DNA from: Glutinoglossum americanum
Taxonomy: Eukaryota > Ascomycota > Geoglossomycetes > Geoglossales > Geoglossaceae
Assembly: GCA_020080175.1 (NCBI GenBank)
Contig: JAGHQL010000031.1
Location: forward strand, 62,001-126,000
Reading direction: 5' to 3'
DNA: 64,000 bases
Below the pieces are notes generated by a model. The model did no database searches, had not been told where the DNA came from, and worked only from the letters and a program-made list of their open reading frames with translations. The position numbers and the translations under genes were made by a program. Numbering within the stretch: position 1 is the stretch's first letter; each line of letters begins with the position of its first letter. Of the stretch, positions 21,511 through 35,224 are shown in pieces.

Positions 21511-22540
21511 ATGGCGGCCAATAAGCAGGGGAAGATGGTGAGTTCTCGATCCTAAGAGCCTGTTTACAAGCAAGACATGTGTTGACAGGACAGCTGATTT
21601 CTGTGCTGTATAGGCGAATCTCGTGAGTTCGGCCTTTTGTAGATGTCTCCATCTCAAATATAGAGTCTTATTCTCTGACCGTCATGTTCTCTTAGATCAA
21701 CTACCGGATGAGAGTGACCTTGAATGATGGGCGCCAAATGACAGGCCAGATGCTGGCATTCGATAAGGTACGCCAAACTACCACTACCAGCTGTTTTAAT
21801 CCTGCTATAAATTAGCTCTTAAGGACTAACCCTACTCCGCAGCACATGAATCTCGTTCTCGCAGACACAGAGGAATTCCGGCGAGTAAAGCGCAAACCCG
21901 CAAAGACCGCTGCGCAATCGGCGCCCGGCGGTGCCCCACCTGCCCTCATTGAGACTGAGGAAAAGCGCACTCTAGGTCTCACCATAGTTCGTGGAACCCA
22001 TATTATCTCTCTCTCAATCGAATCACCACCCCCGGCGGACCCTTCTGCTCGATTGGGGACAAGCGTGCCAGGCGGTGCAGCTGGAGCTGCACCATCGACA
22101 TTGGCAGCTGGCCCAGGAATTAGTAGGCCTGCTGGGAGGGGGTTACCTATTGGTCTTAGTGGACCTGCTGCTGGAGTTGGAGGACCGCCGCCTCCTGGAG
22201 CTTTTGGAGGATTTCCTGGGGGACCGCCGGGGGGGTTCCCAGGAGCTCCGCCCCCAGGTGGGTTTGGAGCTGGAAGAGCTGCGCCTCCACGTAAGTCTTA
22301 CTTTAGAAGAGAATTTACATTCTTATCCTAATGCGATTCCCGTAAATAGCTGGCTTTACGCCTCCAGGATTCCAGGGACCACCTGGCAGTATACCCCGTA
22401 AGCAGCCCCTATCTTCGTCTTAACTTAGTTGTTAATAGTTCGCTAACTAATTCATTCTAACAGCGGGCTTCCAACCACCACCAGGCTTTCAAGGGCCACC
22501 AGGACAAGGCCGAGGATTTCCTCCTGGATTCGGCAGATGA
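21511..22540 (+). CDS. SMB1: Small nuclear ribonucleoprotein Sm-B
   Basis: Core subunit of the heptameric Sm ring on U1, U2, U4 and U5 snRNAs, acting in nuclear pre-mRNA splicing. Six exons: 21511-21537, 21614-21622, 21696-21767, 21843-22290, 22350-22397 and 22464-22540, giving 226 residues. Sm1 motif: [35 protein letters not shown], including the conserved RNA-contact region. Sm2 motif: LGLTIVRGTHIISLSIE. The C-terminal half is the Sm-B tail, rich in Gly and Pro (GGPPPPGAFGGFPGG, PPGFQGPPG), ending GFPPGFGR. Exon 2 is 9 nt long (gcgaatctc = ANL). It is required, because without it the Sm1 helix motif would be incomplete. Confidence 0.95.
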
Positions 22541-22922
22541 CAAAGTAGGGCAGGATGGATGAGTAGCGCGGAATTGAACGGCGTTATCCCATCAGCAATA
22601 GCACCCTTTCTGCTATACATGCTGGGGGGGATACAGTCGCGGCTGGCTATTTTCATATTAAAGGCGTGGCACAAGCTTCTTTTTCCAGAGAGAACTTGTC
22701 AAGGAGTAACTACGCTGTACCATTATCTACCACCCATAGGATGAAACCATTCAAGAGCTCATATTACCTTTAAAAATCATTTGGCAAAAAGTTTTGGATT
22801 ATTTAGGGCGCACGTGACCACTTTCCCAACGCAAGCAGCTGCTCAACATATAACTGGCCAGTCAACGCTGCATACCTCATCGCCCTAACTTACCCATCAC
22901 ATCCCCAAAACTTCTCCTTACA
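22541..22922. promoter_or_regulatory. Intergenic with MPC1 promoter
   Basis: 382 bp between the Sm-B stop and the MPC1 start, both on +. Contains the Sm-B 3' end and the MPC1 promoter, with a CACGTGAC octamer at 22811-22818. Nothing else recognised. Confidence 0.5.
22811..22818. promoter_or_regulatory. E-box octamer CACGTGAC
   Basis: Reverse complement of GTCACGTG, 105 bp upstream of the MPC1 start codon. It is one of three occurrences of this octamer in promoter regions of the window. Confidence 0.4.
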
Positions 22923-23759
22923 ATGGCAGCGTTCATATCGGCTGTCAACGCCAAAATCCGCTCTCATCCCGTCATCAGCTATGTGTGCTCAACCCGTAAG
23001 TCCAAGCCCATTCAATTGCCCCAGCCCTTCTTCCCACCCTTCCTTATTCTCAGCTCCTCCCTCCTCAATAAAACACACTCCGGAATTAAAACGAGAACAC
23101 GGAGGGGGTTGCCACCAGCTAATGCGTGTTTGGCCTTGCCACCGGAACAGATTTCTGGGGCCCGGTGTCGAATTTCGGGATCCCGATTGCAGCGGTTATG
23201 GACACGCAGAAGGACCCGGAGATGTGAGTTTTTTTTCTTCTTTGCCCTACGGAGACCAATCCCCTTCCTGCGCGAGCTTGGGCGTGTTTGTGGACGGGGG
23301 GTGGGCTCTATACGCAGTCTCTCCGCCACACCGTGTCATGCCAGGAACAAACTCCAAAGCTGACGAAGAAACCCCAACCCTTAGAATCTCCGGCCGGATG
23401 ACCGGCGCCCTGGTGATCTACTCCGCAACGTTCATGCGTTACGCCCTGGCCGTCCAACCAAAGAACTACCTCCTCTTCGCGTGCCACTTCATCAACGAAG
23501 GCGCACAGCTCACGCAGGGTTATCGCTATTTACAATACTGGAAGTACGTCAATCCCCTATCTTTGGGCGACCAAAAAAATCCCCCCTCCTTCTGGTGTTT
23601 TTGGGGGGCTAGATCTAACTTTATTTGGGAATCGATAGTTGGGGCGGGAGGGAGAAACAGCTCGCCGAACGGGCGGAGGCAGGGTCGGATAATGGCACCG
23701 AGGGGGCTGTAGATGTGGGGAAGGATGTCGTGGAGAAGGCGAAGGAGGTGTCGAAATGA
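22923..23759 (+). CDS. MPC1: Mitochondrial pyruvate carrier subunit 1
   Basis: Inner-mitochondrial-membrane subunit of the pyruvate importer, which works as a heterodimer with MPC2/MPC3. Four exons: 22923-22995, 23151-23223, 23385-23543 and 23639-23759, giving 141 residues. Landmarks are the N-terminal amphipathic part ([34 protein letters not shown]), the [37 protein letters not shown] segment and [14 protein letters not shown]. The last exon gives a charged C-terminal tail ([17 protein letters not shown]...KAKEVSK). Every splice join keeps the frame. Pyruvate carboxylase, which uses the same substrate, lies 4 kb upstream on the same strand. Confidence 0.93.
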
Positions 23760-24258
23760 CCGTACGTAGGGGGGCCGGGAACAGTTCTGAGAGGAATGGA
23801 ATAATAGCATACGGATGGACTGGGCGTCAAAAATCCCTTTAGAGAAATCTACGGCTCGCACCGCATGTATGTACCTTTTTGAAAAAAAGTCCTTTAGAAA
23901 TCTTTTAATATGCATGTTCTTTAGCATCACTTTTTCCAAATCCCCAAACCGGCGCACAGGGAAAAGGGGGAGAGAAGAAAGAGAAAAAAAAAAAAATCTA
24001 TTTCCTCTCCCAACTTCTTTTCCCCTTCTCTTATCAGCGAGGTAAAAAAAAAAAAAAACTTCGTATCAAAGGCGAATAAGTATCATCTTATCAGCCTCCT
24101 TTCCCTGGCCTAAAAGTACAGGTAGCGAGGAGGGAAGCAGCTAGAGAAGCGCCCCAAAAATGTCCCTCCAAAAAAATTCAATTGCAGAAGCAAATGAACT
24201 TTTTATCCCCATTGCTAAAGCCCGCCTTTGCAGGTGCGAAGTCCAACTCCGTTTCCCG
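23760..24258. other. Intergenic with A-rich homopolymer runs
   Basis: About 500 bp between the convergent 3' ends of MPC1 and IES1. It includes poly(A) runs of 13-14 nt near 23980 and 24045. No gene seen. Confidence 0.6.
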
Positions 24259-27220
24259 CTAATTAACGTCCATCTCATCTTCGTCGTATTCCTCGGCTTC
24301 CTCGGCTTCCTCATCAACTGGGTCAATCTCCCCCAACAACTCGCGTTCCATGTCATCTAGCTGCCCCTCATCCTCATCAGCATCCTCTACGCATAAGCTT
24401 ACACCCCCGGGCTTGGCCATCTCGTAATCTTCTTCGTAATCTTCCTCATCTTCAGCATCCCGATCCACTCCATTTGGTGCCGTCTTCGCCTCAAGGAATC
24501 GACCATTCGCTTTCCCGGCTTCTTCCCACCTATCCAACCTCCTTCGCGCCCGTCTTAGCGCCGCAGAGTACGCAGCGACCTCTTCACCATAGTCTTCATC
24601 CTCGTTAATTAATGCGGTCAGCCCACCGAAGCCTTGATCCTTGAATGGCCCATTCGTATCTTTGAATCCTTCCTCCTCACTGTCCATGAACGGGTCATCC
24701 ATCTCTTCACATCTCTTCAAAGCTCTCCAAATAGCGCCCTCGTCTTCCCTCTGCTTCTTCCGCCGCTCAAACATAACTCTCTTCTTCCGATCGAGAAGGT
24801 ACTCCACGCGCTGCTGTCGGTTCTTCTCCACGGCCTGCTGATGAGCGGTGAGAGGGCGCTGACGGCGATCCGGGTTGGAGTGTAGAACTGGATGTCCAGC
24901 GCCTGGGGGAGCGGGAGAGGTGCTATCTGGAATCTGATGCATTTTCGTCTTCAGGATGATACGCTGCGGTCCTCCTCGATCTCCGCCAATATCCCTGGGC
25001 CACCTGCCGCGGCCGCTGCGAGGGAGATAGGAAGGAGTACCGGCTGTTGAGTTCTCATTTAAGATACTATTGATATGCATTTCTGATGCTGAGAGCCGAC
25101 TTGTTGTGCGAGCAGAACCGGCTTCCATTGATTGGTGGAGTCCAGGAGATACCGAGCGTGTACCGTCGGTGTCGTAGTTATAAGGTTCCATGTTTGAACT
25201 TTTGCGTTGCCGGCTACGCGTTGAATTGCGGAATGAGCCTGACGCACAAAGCATATTAGTGAAGTCATTGGGGGAGGACATACCACCGAAGAAATCACTT
25301 ACGAGCAGGGTGAGGAGACGAGCCATCTCTGGCGGGACTAGCAGCGCCATCTTCAGAAGGCGCTAGAGAATTCATACCTAAATTATTAATGTTATTAGAT
25401 ACGGGAGTTTCCCTCGACAGAAGAGCTGAAAGTCGCAAACCGATTGGAAAATAGAGGTTGAGATATGAAAACCCAAGGCTTAGCCTTAGAGATGGTAAGG
25501 GATATAAGAACATAAGAACATAAGAACAAGTATTTCCTCGATTCGACCGTGCGCGAATCGCCGGTGTTACGGAGTTGGATAATCCAACTCTTTTTGTACA
25601 TTCCAAGATTCACGACGCAGAGGAAATACCCTTGTGCGGAGAGGAAAATCACATATCTTCTGAGGATATGTGGGTGTCGCTTCACAAACCTTTGCGATAT
25701 TCTCGAAAACACTGAAACATTCCTAGTTGAGAATCTGAAATGTCCTTACTCTTCTTCCCTCTCTTAGGGGCCGGCTGTACATTGGTCATATCGCTCTCAA
25801 GAATGCCTAGCATAAAGTTTGTCAGTCCACAGAGCAGCGTTAATCTAAACAAGGTAAAACCTACGTTTCCTCTCTAGCCTCTTTACTTCACCGTACTCTA
25901 GCTCCTCTAGCGTATCAACGTTCTCGCGTTCCGCCTCTTCCGGCGTAAGGTGGTCAAACGCCGGCAGCTTTTGGGGGATCCCGCCATCTTCGCTTGCTCG
26001 CCCTGGACCAAAAGGATTGCCCTTCGCATCTTCTTCTGAGAAGTTGCTCTCCAGGTACCACCACATCAGCCATAAGAAGCCTCTCGCCCTGCTCTTACTG
26101 CTTAGCGTCGGACGCATTATGAGGTCAAAGAAATCTCTTTGGGGAGAGAAATGCCGCTCTGAGATTTGTGGCGCGTATTGGGATAGGACAAATATCAGAT
26201 TGACAGGGTTGGTACGGGGAACAGGGCGTTGTTTGACTTTGTCTGGGGTGTTGGGCTCCCCTGGCCGGTCTTCAGAGGCGCCCTTGAGAATGGATTTGAG
26301 ACGTGGTGCATCTTGAAGTTGTTTATAAGCGTTTGGATCTTGGCGCGCTTGAAGGGAAGGGATAGAATGGTAGGTGCGAAGCTGGGCTCGCATTTCAGGA
26401 AAGACTATGACAACATTTAGTTCAGGTTCCCAAGGCCAGTCAACGAAAGGTGGTTCGAGCAAGTGATCTCACAATTCAATGTTGTGTTCATTCTACCAAC
26501 ATTCACCAACAAACAGACCATTGCCATGTTCAACGCGGCAGGGCGATCACTCATGAGCTTGTCTCTCAATATTTTGCTCGTCTTACTACTCCGGGCCATC
26601 GCATCGACATAGATATCTGCGAATGTATTTTCCTTGGACTGATCGTACACATTCGTAAACGCAGCAGTCTTGTCCTCAAAGACACCACGTAGGAACTCAT
26701 ATTGTATATCCTTGCGCCAGAGCGGAACACCATCTTCCCTCTTAAGATGGGGAATCTTGTTTCCAGTATAAATAGACGAATTTGTGGCATTGCTGGCGCC
26801 ATTGCGACGGGAGGCTGCGGTGTGGGGTGCTATGTGCAGTGCGCCGGCTCCACCGTTTGGTGTTCTGGTGCCCGCGCGATGCGCCTCACCTGAGCCATCC
26901 TCTCCTTCATCTTCCGTTAAGTCTTTAGCGCTGCTTGCTGCCCAGGGGATCCTGCCTCTGGCGGACATTGGCGGTTCGGCACCGTTGGAGGTTTCCAGCT
27001 TCACTTGTGCCGGAGTGGATAGCACATGTTGAAGGCTATTTCTCGGGTCTGGCTCCTCGAGTTTCGCGGGGGATGAGGCGAAGGACATCCTCTCCTTGCC
27101 GTCTTGTTCCATGTCGGGATCTGCTATTGTGGAACCGGAAGACTGAGAATTATCGAGTTCGGTACGAGGGTCTCCGTTGGTGGCTCGAGGCGAGAGAAGA
27201 GGGCTGTTGTCGACAGCCAT
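24259..27220 (-). CDS. IES1: INO80 chromatin-remodelling complex subunit Ies1-like
   Basis: Subunit of the INO80 nucleosome-remodelling complex in the nucleus. Five exons: 27220-26473, 26404-25865, 25806-25750, 25377-25303 and 25238-24259, giving 799 residues. The conserved core lies at residues about 165-420: VPLWRKDIQYEFLRGVFEDKTAAFTNVYD, FADIYVDAMARSSKTSKILRDKLMSD, NMAMVCLLVNVGRMNTTLNFFPEMRAQLRTYHSIP and QDAPRLKSILKGASED. The N-terminal 160 residues are Ser/Pro-rich and disordered-looking. The C-terminal half has a basic helix (HQQAVEKNRQQRVEYLLDRKKRVMFERRKKQRED) and a very acidic tail (DEEDYEEDYE, DEEAEEAEEYDEDEMD). Intron 3 is long for this genome (about 370 nt), so a missed small exon there is possible. 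Assignment rests on recalled Ies1 family sequence. Confidence 0.82.
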
Positions 27221-28866
27221 GAGAGCCGAGTCGTGTGGAGGTAAGACAAGGGAGATGGCACTTTAACAATTTAGGAAGGATACCATTCAGCAACCGGCAA
27301 GAGCAAGAGTGAACGTGCAAGTGAGGATCGAATTAGCGATAGGCTCTTCTAAGTTAAGCTAGGTGAATAGTAAGGTTTAATGAGCTTGGAGGAGGACAAC
27401 TTGAAGAATCAGAGAAGGGGTTATAGCAACGCTGAAATCGTGTGCGCCTGAAATCCCCGAGGTGAAAACGCTAGGGGCGGTTCCGACTGGCATATTTTGG
27501 GATGGCTTAGTATTTGCCCATCGCGAGAATTGCCTAAAGCGGAAGTGTCTATGATGTTCGCGGCGGAGCCTCGCCAAAGCCGCTGTCCAAAGTACTTGTA
27601 CACAACAGTTTTTACAGCCACCCGACGCTTGGCCTGTATCCAACCTGTAGGAGTAACTTGCCAAATTTCATTCTCTAATGTATGCTAGCGGACTAAGATC
27701 CTCAGAAATACTGCAGACTATCTTATCCTTTAACACCGTCACAGACAGCGCTTTGTTGCAGACAGTGGACTAGGTAATTCAGTAAAGACAAAGCGATGAA
27801 TTTTTTTATTTTTAGTCTAAACTACTAGACCCAGGGAAAATGCAGGTCGGTAATGCTTTTTTGTGCTGAGCGCGGCCATATGCCTGCCTTGAAATTCACC
27901 CCATCAGGGCAAATCAACAGCTTAGCAGGTTTTTTTTTCCATGTCCAACACCAATTCCAGCCGATGCCTCCGACTTTGGGGGACGAATGACTGAATGTAG
28001 GACACTGCTCCGTCGAGAAGCAAACGGAACCACCTTTTTACGCGGCCGAAGCTCCGATAAAACGCCGGTCGTGATGAAGGTATCATGCCATCTATCTCTC
28101 TCTAAATGCGAACTGGAATGGATGTCGAGTGAGAGCGCCTTGAGAACCAAGGGTGAGAGAAATCCGGCCATGACCTTGCCAGGTTCCGAGGGTCGTATGA
28201 TCAGAGAAAGCAATTGAAAATAGCATGAAGCAAAGATTAAGAAAAGACAGATCTATCTATGGGGGAAACCATTATTTCTCCAGCGCGACACAACATCGCG
28301 AAGACGTGACATTCGTGACGAATTTTCTTCGGAATCCGGGCTCCCGAATACATGAGACCTAGAAGCTGAGCCCAGATAAGAAAAAGCAGAATGGCAATGC
28401 GCCACGAAGACAATCTATGTGACCGCCTCATTCCCCGCTATGCTGTAAAGAGGCACATGGATAGGGAAAGCGAGAAAAGACAGGCGTGAGTGACAGAAGT
28501 ACAACGCTATCTATCGAATGCTGATTAGAGGATACGTGAGCCACGCAGCCTACGTAAGACCTGCAGACTGCAGAGATAGAGATGTAACTATGCCCGTCGC
28601 CCATAGATGCTGAAGTCCCATAGAAGCAAAGCAGAAATAAGCACGAAGCCCGAATAAGGATTAGTGGAAAGGTGAATAAAAAAACATGCAGCAATAAACG
28701 GTGGTAAACAGAACTGAACGGCATCGTCACGATAGCAAGAACTTTTTCGGAAACCTATCAAGTATTCCCCTGAGACGCCTTCGTCCCAAATCTAGATGCA
28801 AGATGCGGTATCTTGAAGAGACGACGATCGAGAAATGAGACAGGTGGCGCCTATTAAATCTGAGAT
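27221..28866. other. Intergenic, nothing recognised
   Basis: 1.65 kb between the IES1 start and the DED1 stop, both on the minus strand. Open frames up to 100 residues occur, but none looks like protein. The stretch next to 28866 should hold the DED1 3' UTR. Confidence 0.5.
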
Positions 28867-31064
<2,198 letters not shown>

Positions 31065-32206
31065 GTTATATGTAGCCTGTGGTTGGTGCGGCTGATTTAT
31101 GTCGTGTTGGAGGTTAAAGTTTGTGGGTTCTAAAGTGCGTGGACGAATTTCGACGACTGCCTCAGCTGAGAAACTGAAGTGGAGAACGGGGGCGATTAAC
31201 GCGACCTAGAGGATCTTAGGAAACGGACGACCGTCTCGTCTAATGTATTACCGGGGTTACAGAAGACTTCTAGGGCTCTGGTGAAGTCAAGTTGAGCTCG
31301 TATGGAGAGGAGTGTTATTGAAACGAAAAAGTTTAGTAGAAACGCGAAGTTGAGATCTGCGTCAAAAAAAAAAAAGGAAGAACCGAAGGCTTGTATGCCT
31401 TTTCCCTCGTCTTATTCCGATTTGTACGACTTGCAACAAAGGCAAAGAGAGGGATCTCAGTAAGTAGCCGCTCGTAAAGATCGACTTGATGTGCTGAGAC
31501 GTGAAATAAGCTTGCTCTATGACCTTTCAAAAAGGGTTGGATGTTTGGTGGAAGGATGAGACTTCCACGGGCGGGTGTGCGAAATAGTAGCGTGAGGCTT
31601 TTGCTGAGTAAATTTTTTTTTTCGCCTTCTGGGCTTCTCTCAGGAGCGAAAATTCAGAAGCGCTTGGCGCTAACTTCATGCAGGTTCCAGCCCGTCACGT
31701 GAAAAATTATAGTCAAGTCAGCGTCAGATTGGCCGTGCGTATGACGCTTGCGGTGAACCTCCTTGCTTCAGCATATTAGACGACCTATCCGATCATGCCT
31801 TGGTTCCGCGGTACTACGCAGAATGTACTACACCTCAGCTGGAAGATGCTCAACCCAGGCGGCTTGATATGGATCCGACAGCGATGAGAGAAAACAGAAT
31901 GCTGTTATTTACCTTACCATTCTGTATCCGTCCTACCGGGAATTACAAACCAGGTCTCAAGTCACCAATCCGATTGTATTAGGCAAGGAATTACCTGGTC
32001 GAGTCTCCAAGTTTCGGCTGTCCCGACTCTTAACAATCCCACAAAACAGGATGTCCTATCACCATTCAGCCCGCTTGCAGAGCCTAACAAACAGGACTGG
32101 GCCACAGCGGGACGGCTCACCAGAAAATTCATTTAACTTCTTTTTTAATTTTAGCGTCTCTTCTCGCTGCCACCCTCTTGCTACGGCTACACGTTGCTCT
32201 GGTCAT
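31065..32206. other. DED1 upstream region and RRP9 3' flank
   Basis: 1.14 kb without a recognised gene. A GTCACGTGA element lies at 31694-31702. T- or A-runs occur near 31365 and 31613. The rest is unremarkable. Confidence 0.5.
31694..31702. promoter_or_regulatory. E-box GTCACGTGA
   Basis: Nine bases containing CACGTG, 630 bp upstream of the DED1 start. Third occurrence of the GTCACGTG octamer. Confidence 0.35.
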
Positions 32207-34063
32207 CTACTTCTCAATATCATGGCTGCGAAATGTCCGCGGCACCTCAAGGACTACCGCACCGTTCTTCCCCTCCATCTTCATCCATCTCCCTAGTCTA
32301 TGTTCTTTTGCTATAGCTGCGACCACGCAGATACCGTCTTTGCCACGATCACCTCTTTCAAAAACAGAGATACCAGTTACTATGCCTCTGATGAGTCCCA
32401 AGCCCTCTTCCTCTTCAAGCGGTTGCTGCAGATCTCCATTACTCATTGTGACATCTGACACAACACCAGCCAGTACACCGTTACTGCTCATGACCGCTGG
32501 TGCAGGAGACTCTGCAGCAAGCCCAATAGGCCCTACGGGCTCTATTTTCTTCTTGTCGTCGCTGACTTTCCATGCTCTTATATTGCCGTCCCAGCTCCCG
32601 CTCAAGATGACATCTGAATACGGAATTGTTGCGATCGCGGTTATCCAACGTGGTTGCGGCGGAGTAACAGATCTAGGGTCAGGGTCTTGCTCCGCTGAAG
32701 CTTCCGCGGGGTCGAGGGGCGGGCTGAGGCCATGGGCCAAAGGAATAGTGAAGATCGGCTTTTTCTTGTGAATAACCCAAAGCGAAATAGATCTAGGAAG
32801 GGTTAGCAGAACAGCTTCAAACTGAAGAATAGATCCACGAACCCATTGTCGCTGCCAGTGACAAACATTTCTTCATCTACCATTGCCACTCGATCCATGC
32901 TACCTTCCATATAGCCTCTCCCTGTCTTTCCTTTCCTTTCTCCACCCCCCCTGAACACCAGCTGTGTCTCCTCAACAACTTTCCATAATCTCGCTGTCCG
33001 GTCCCTTGCTCCAACGCTCACGCATCGCTCCTGCGCAAGGGCCGCAACGTCTACCACCTCATCTTGATGCCCGAACAGCGTTTCGACATATGCTAGTTCA
33101 TCAAGACTCCATATCTTGATAGTTCTATCCTTCGAGCCGGAGTAGAGTTGGTTAGTCCCCCGGCGAAAAGCAAGACCAACAACGGCATCGCGGTGTTGTG
33201 TGAAAACCTTCAGCGGTGTAAGGTCGGCGGCATTCCAGACAATCAGCCGCCGGTCCCTTCCACCTGTGACGACATACTTGCCATCTTGAGAAGCTGCAAC
33301 AACAAGTACCTGATCGATATGTCCTTGGTAGCTGGCATCGTGGGCTTTGTGCTTGTTGCCCTTTGTGAATGCCAACTGCTTAGGTCTCCGGCGAGACGAT
33401 CTAGCATATTTTGCCTTTTTGCCATCTGTTATTGGAGCGCCCTTAGAACTGTGTTCTGCAGAAGATGAGGGAACAAGGATTTCCCATTTAATAAGAGACA
33501 TATCCTTCGATACGGTATATGCGTAAGGCGGGCATGTCGCTATTGAAGTTGTAGAGAGTGTATCAGCACGAAAAAACGTATGAAGTGCGGACTCAAAGGA
33601 CAGGTCGGATGCTAGACGCCTATACAATCGACCCTTTGTCTCTGCCTAGCGGAAATTCAGTATACAGACCTTCCTAGGTCGAGTGGAAACATACAACATC
33701 CTCCTTTAATCTCTCTGCAATTAGATCCTTATCGATCTCCGCAGCATCGAAGCCAATCTCATCGACTTCTTCTCTGATATTTTCCAAATACCGCTCAGCA
33801 AGTCTCAATCTCCGCTCCGCCACTGTCTCATCCTCACGTTCCGAGTTAGAGCTTCCCCCGTCGATCTCGTCATCCTCTCGAGGTCCACCATCACTTCCGG
33901 ACTCGCTTCCCGAGATCGAATCGTCCCGTTCCCGTCTCTTTAAAGCCTTGCTAGCAATTGGTGTTTTGCTTGTAGTATTTCTCTTCTTAATTGCTGGTGT
34001 TATAGCCGTGTCCGCCCTCTTACGCTTCCGTTGTGAAGCCGGTACCGTAAAGAATGAAGACAT
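32207..34063 (-). CDS. RRP9: U3 snoRNP WD40 protein Rrp9 (U3-55K)
   Basis: U3 small nucleolar RNP component needed for 18S pre-rRNA processing in the nucleolus. Three exons: 34063-33695, 33645-32843 and 32792-32207, giving 585 residues. The start MSSFFTVPASQRKRKRAD leads into a basic nuclear-signal region and an acidic stretch (EREDETVAERRLRLAERYLENIREEVDEIGFDAAEIDKDLI) typical of Rrp9. WD repeats follow: SYQGHIDQVLVVAASQDGKYVVTGGRDRRLIVWNA, QHRDAVVGLAFRRGTNQLYSGSKDRTIKIWSL, FGHQDEVVDVAALAQERCVSVGARDRTARLWKV, a GSDNGSISLWVI repeat across the second splice, and ILSGSWDGNIRAWKV. The second intron uses a weak donor (GTTCGT), but the join restores a WD repeat exactly. Head-to-head with proteasome beta-4, 247 bp apart. 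Confidence 0.93.
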
Positions 34064-34310
34064 TTGGGATACGGGTCTGATTGTTTGCAATCCCAAATAT
34101 CAGGGAGGCAGCGTGGCCGCTAACATAGCTGTGATATGTATCATGCTTGAGGCACGAGAGTTCCCCCCAATTTTTTTGTGTCGTGTGTGGCCCGTGCATA
34201 TCTTGGCACTGGGGCTCTGCGCTTACTGGAGAAGCTGTTTGCAAGGCACCACAGCTCATAACTAGCAAATACGCGTCAACTTTCCTCTTCATATATCAAC
34301 CACCAAAATC

Positions 34311-35224
34311 ATGTCAGTATCCCCTTCCAAGAATTACCGCTATTGCTGCTGAACTAATGGCTAATATTTGGTGATCTAGGGAAGTACTCTTGGGAATCAC
34401 CGGCAAGGATTTCACTCTCATAGCTGCCTCTAAGGCTGCTATGAGAGGTGCCACCATCCTGAAAGCCTCCGATGACAAGACTAGACAGCTAAACAAACAC
34501 ACTCTGATGGCATTCTCTGGCGAAGCTGGTGACACAGGTACACACCACCCTCTTGCATCCGGGTGGAAAGATACCCCTCGGATCATTTATCCCGCTAATC
34601 CCTACCCATAGTCCAATTTGCGGAATACATCCAAGCAAATGCCCAGCTCTACTCAATGCGAAATGAGGCCGACCTTTCGCCCTCGGCCATGGCGAATTTC
34701 GTACGCAGGGAGCTAGCCAGTAGCTTACGCTCACGAAAACCATACATGGTGAATCTGCTTCTGGGGGGCGTGGACCCCATCACCGACAAGCCCAGCCTGC
34801 ACTGGTTGGATTACTTGGCGGCACTAGCGCCCGTTCCATATGCCGCTCATGGTTATGCACAGTACGTTACTTCGATAATCAGTCGTTTCCTGGCGCTTTT
34901 TGTAATTTCCCCTTTCGCGAACCTAGTCCAGCTAACATACAATCCCTAGATACTACTGCCTATCGATCTTGGATAAACATCACCAGCCAGACATCGACCT
35001 AGAACGGGGTCTCGAGCTTCTGAGATTATGTACCGACGAGCTGAAACGGCGGTTACCAATTGATTTTAAAGGGGTAAGCTTAGATCGGAAGAAAATATTT
35101 AATGGGTATGGGGGGGAAAAAAGCCATTCAACTAATACAAAACTAGGTCCTCGTCAAAGTCGTCACAAAAGACGGCATACGGGAAATCGACTATGACGAC
35201 AGCAAACAAGTCCAGAGCGCGTAG
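34311..35224 (+). CDS. PRE1: 20S proteasome subunit beta-4 (Pre1/PSMB2 type)
   Basis: Non-catalytic beta-4 subunit of the 20S proteasome. Five exons: 34311-34312, 34380-34537, 34612-34861, 34950-35073 and 35147-35224, giving 203 residues. Exon 1 contributes only the A and T of the start codon: cAT is followed by the donor GTCAGT, and exon 2 begins GGAAGTACTC, giving [12 protein letters not shown], exactly the family N-terminus. No other in-frame ATG exists upstream in exon 2. Landmarks: [118 protein letters not shown]. Confidence 0.94.

Noticed and set aside
22981-23712. 243-codon plus-strand frame through MPC1
   Set aside because: It reads through MPC1 introns; the real product is the spliced carrier in four exons.
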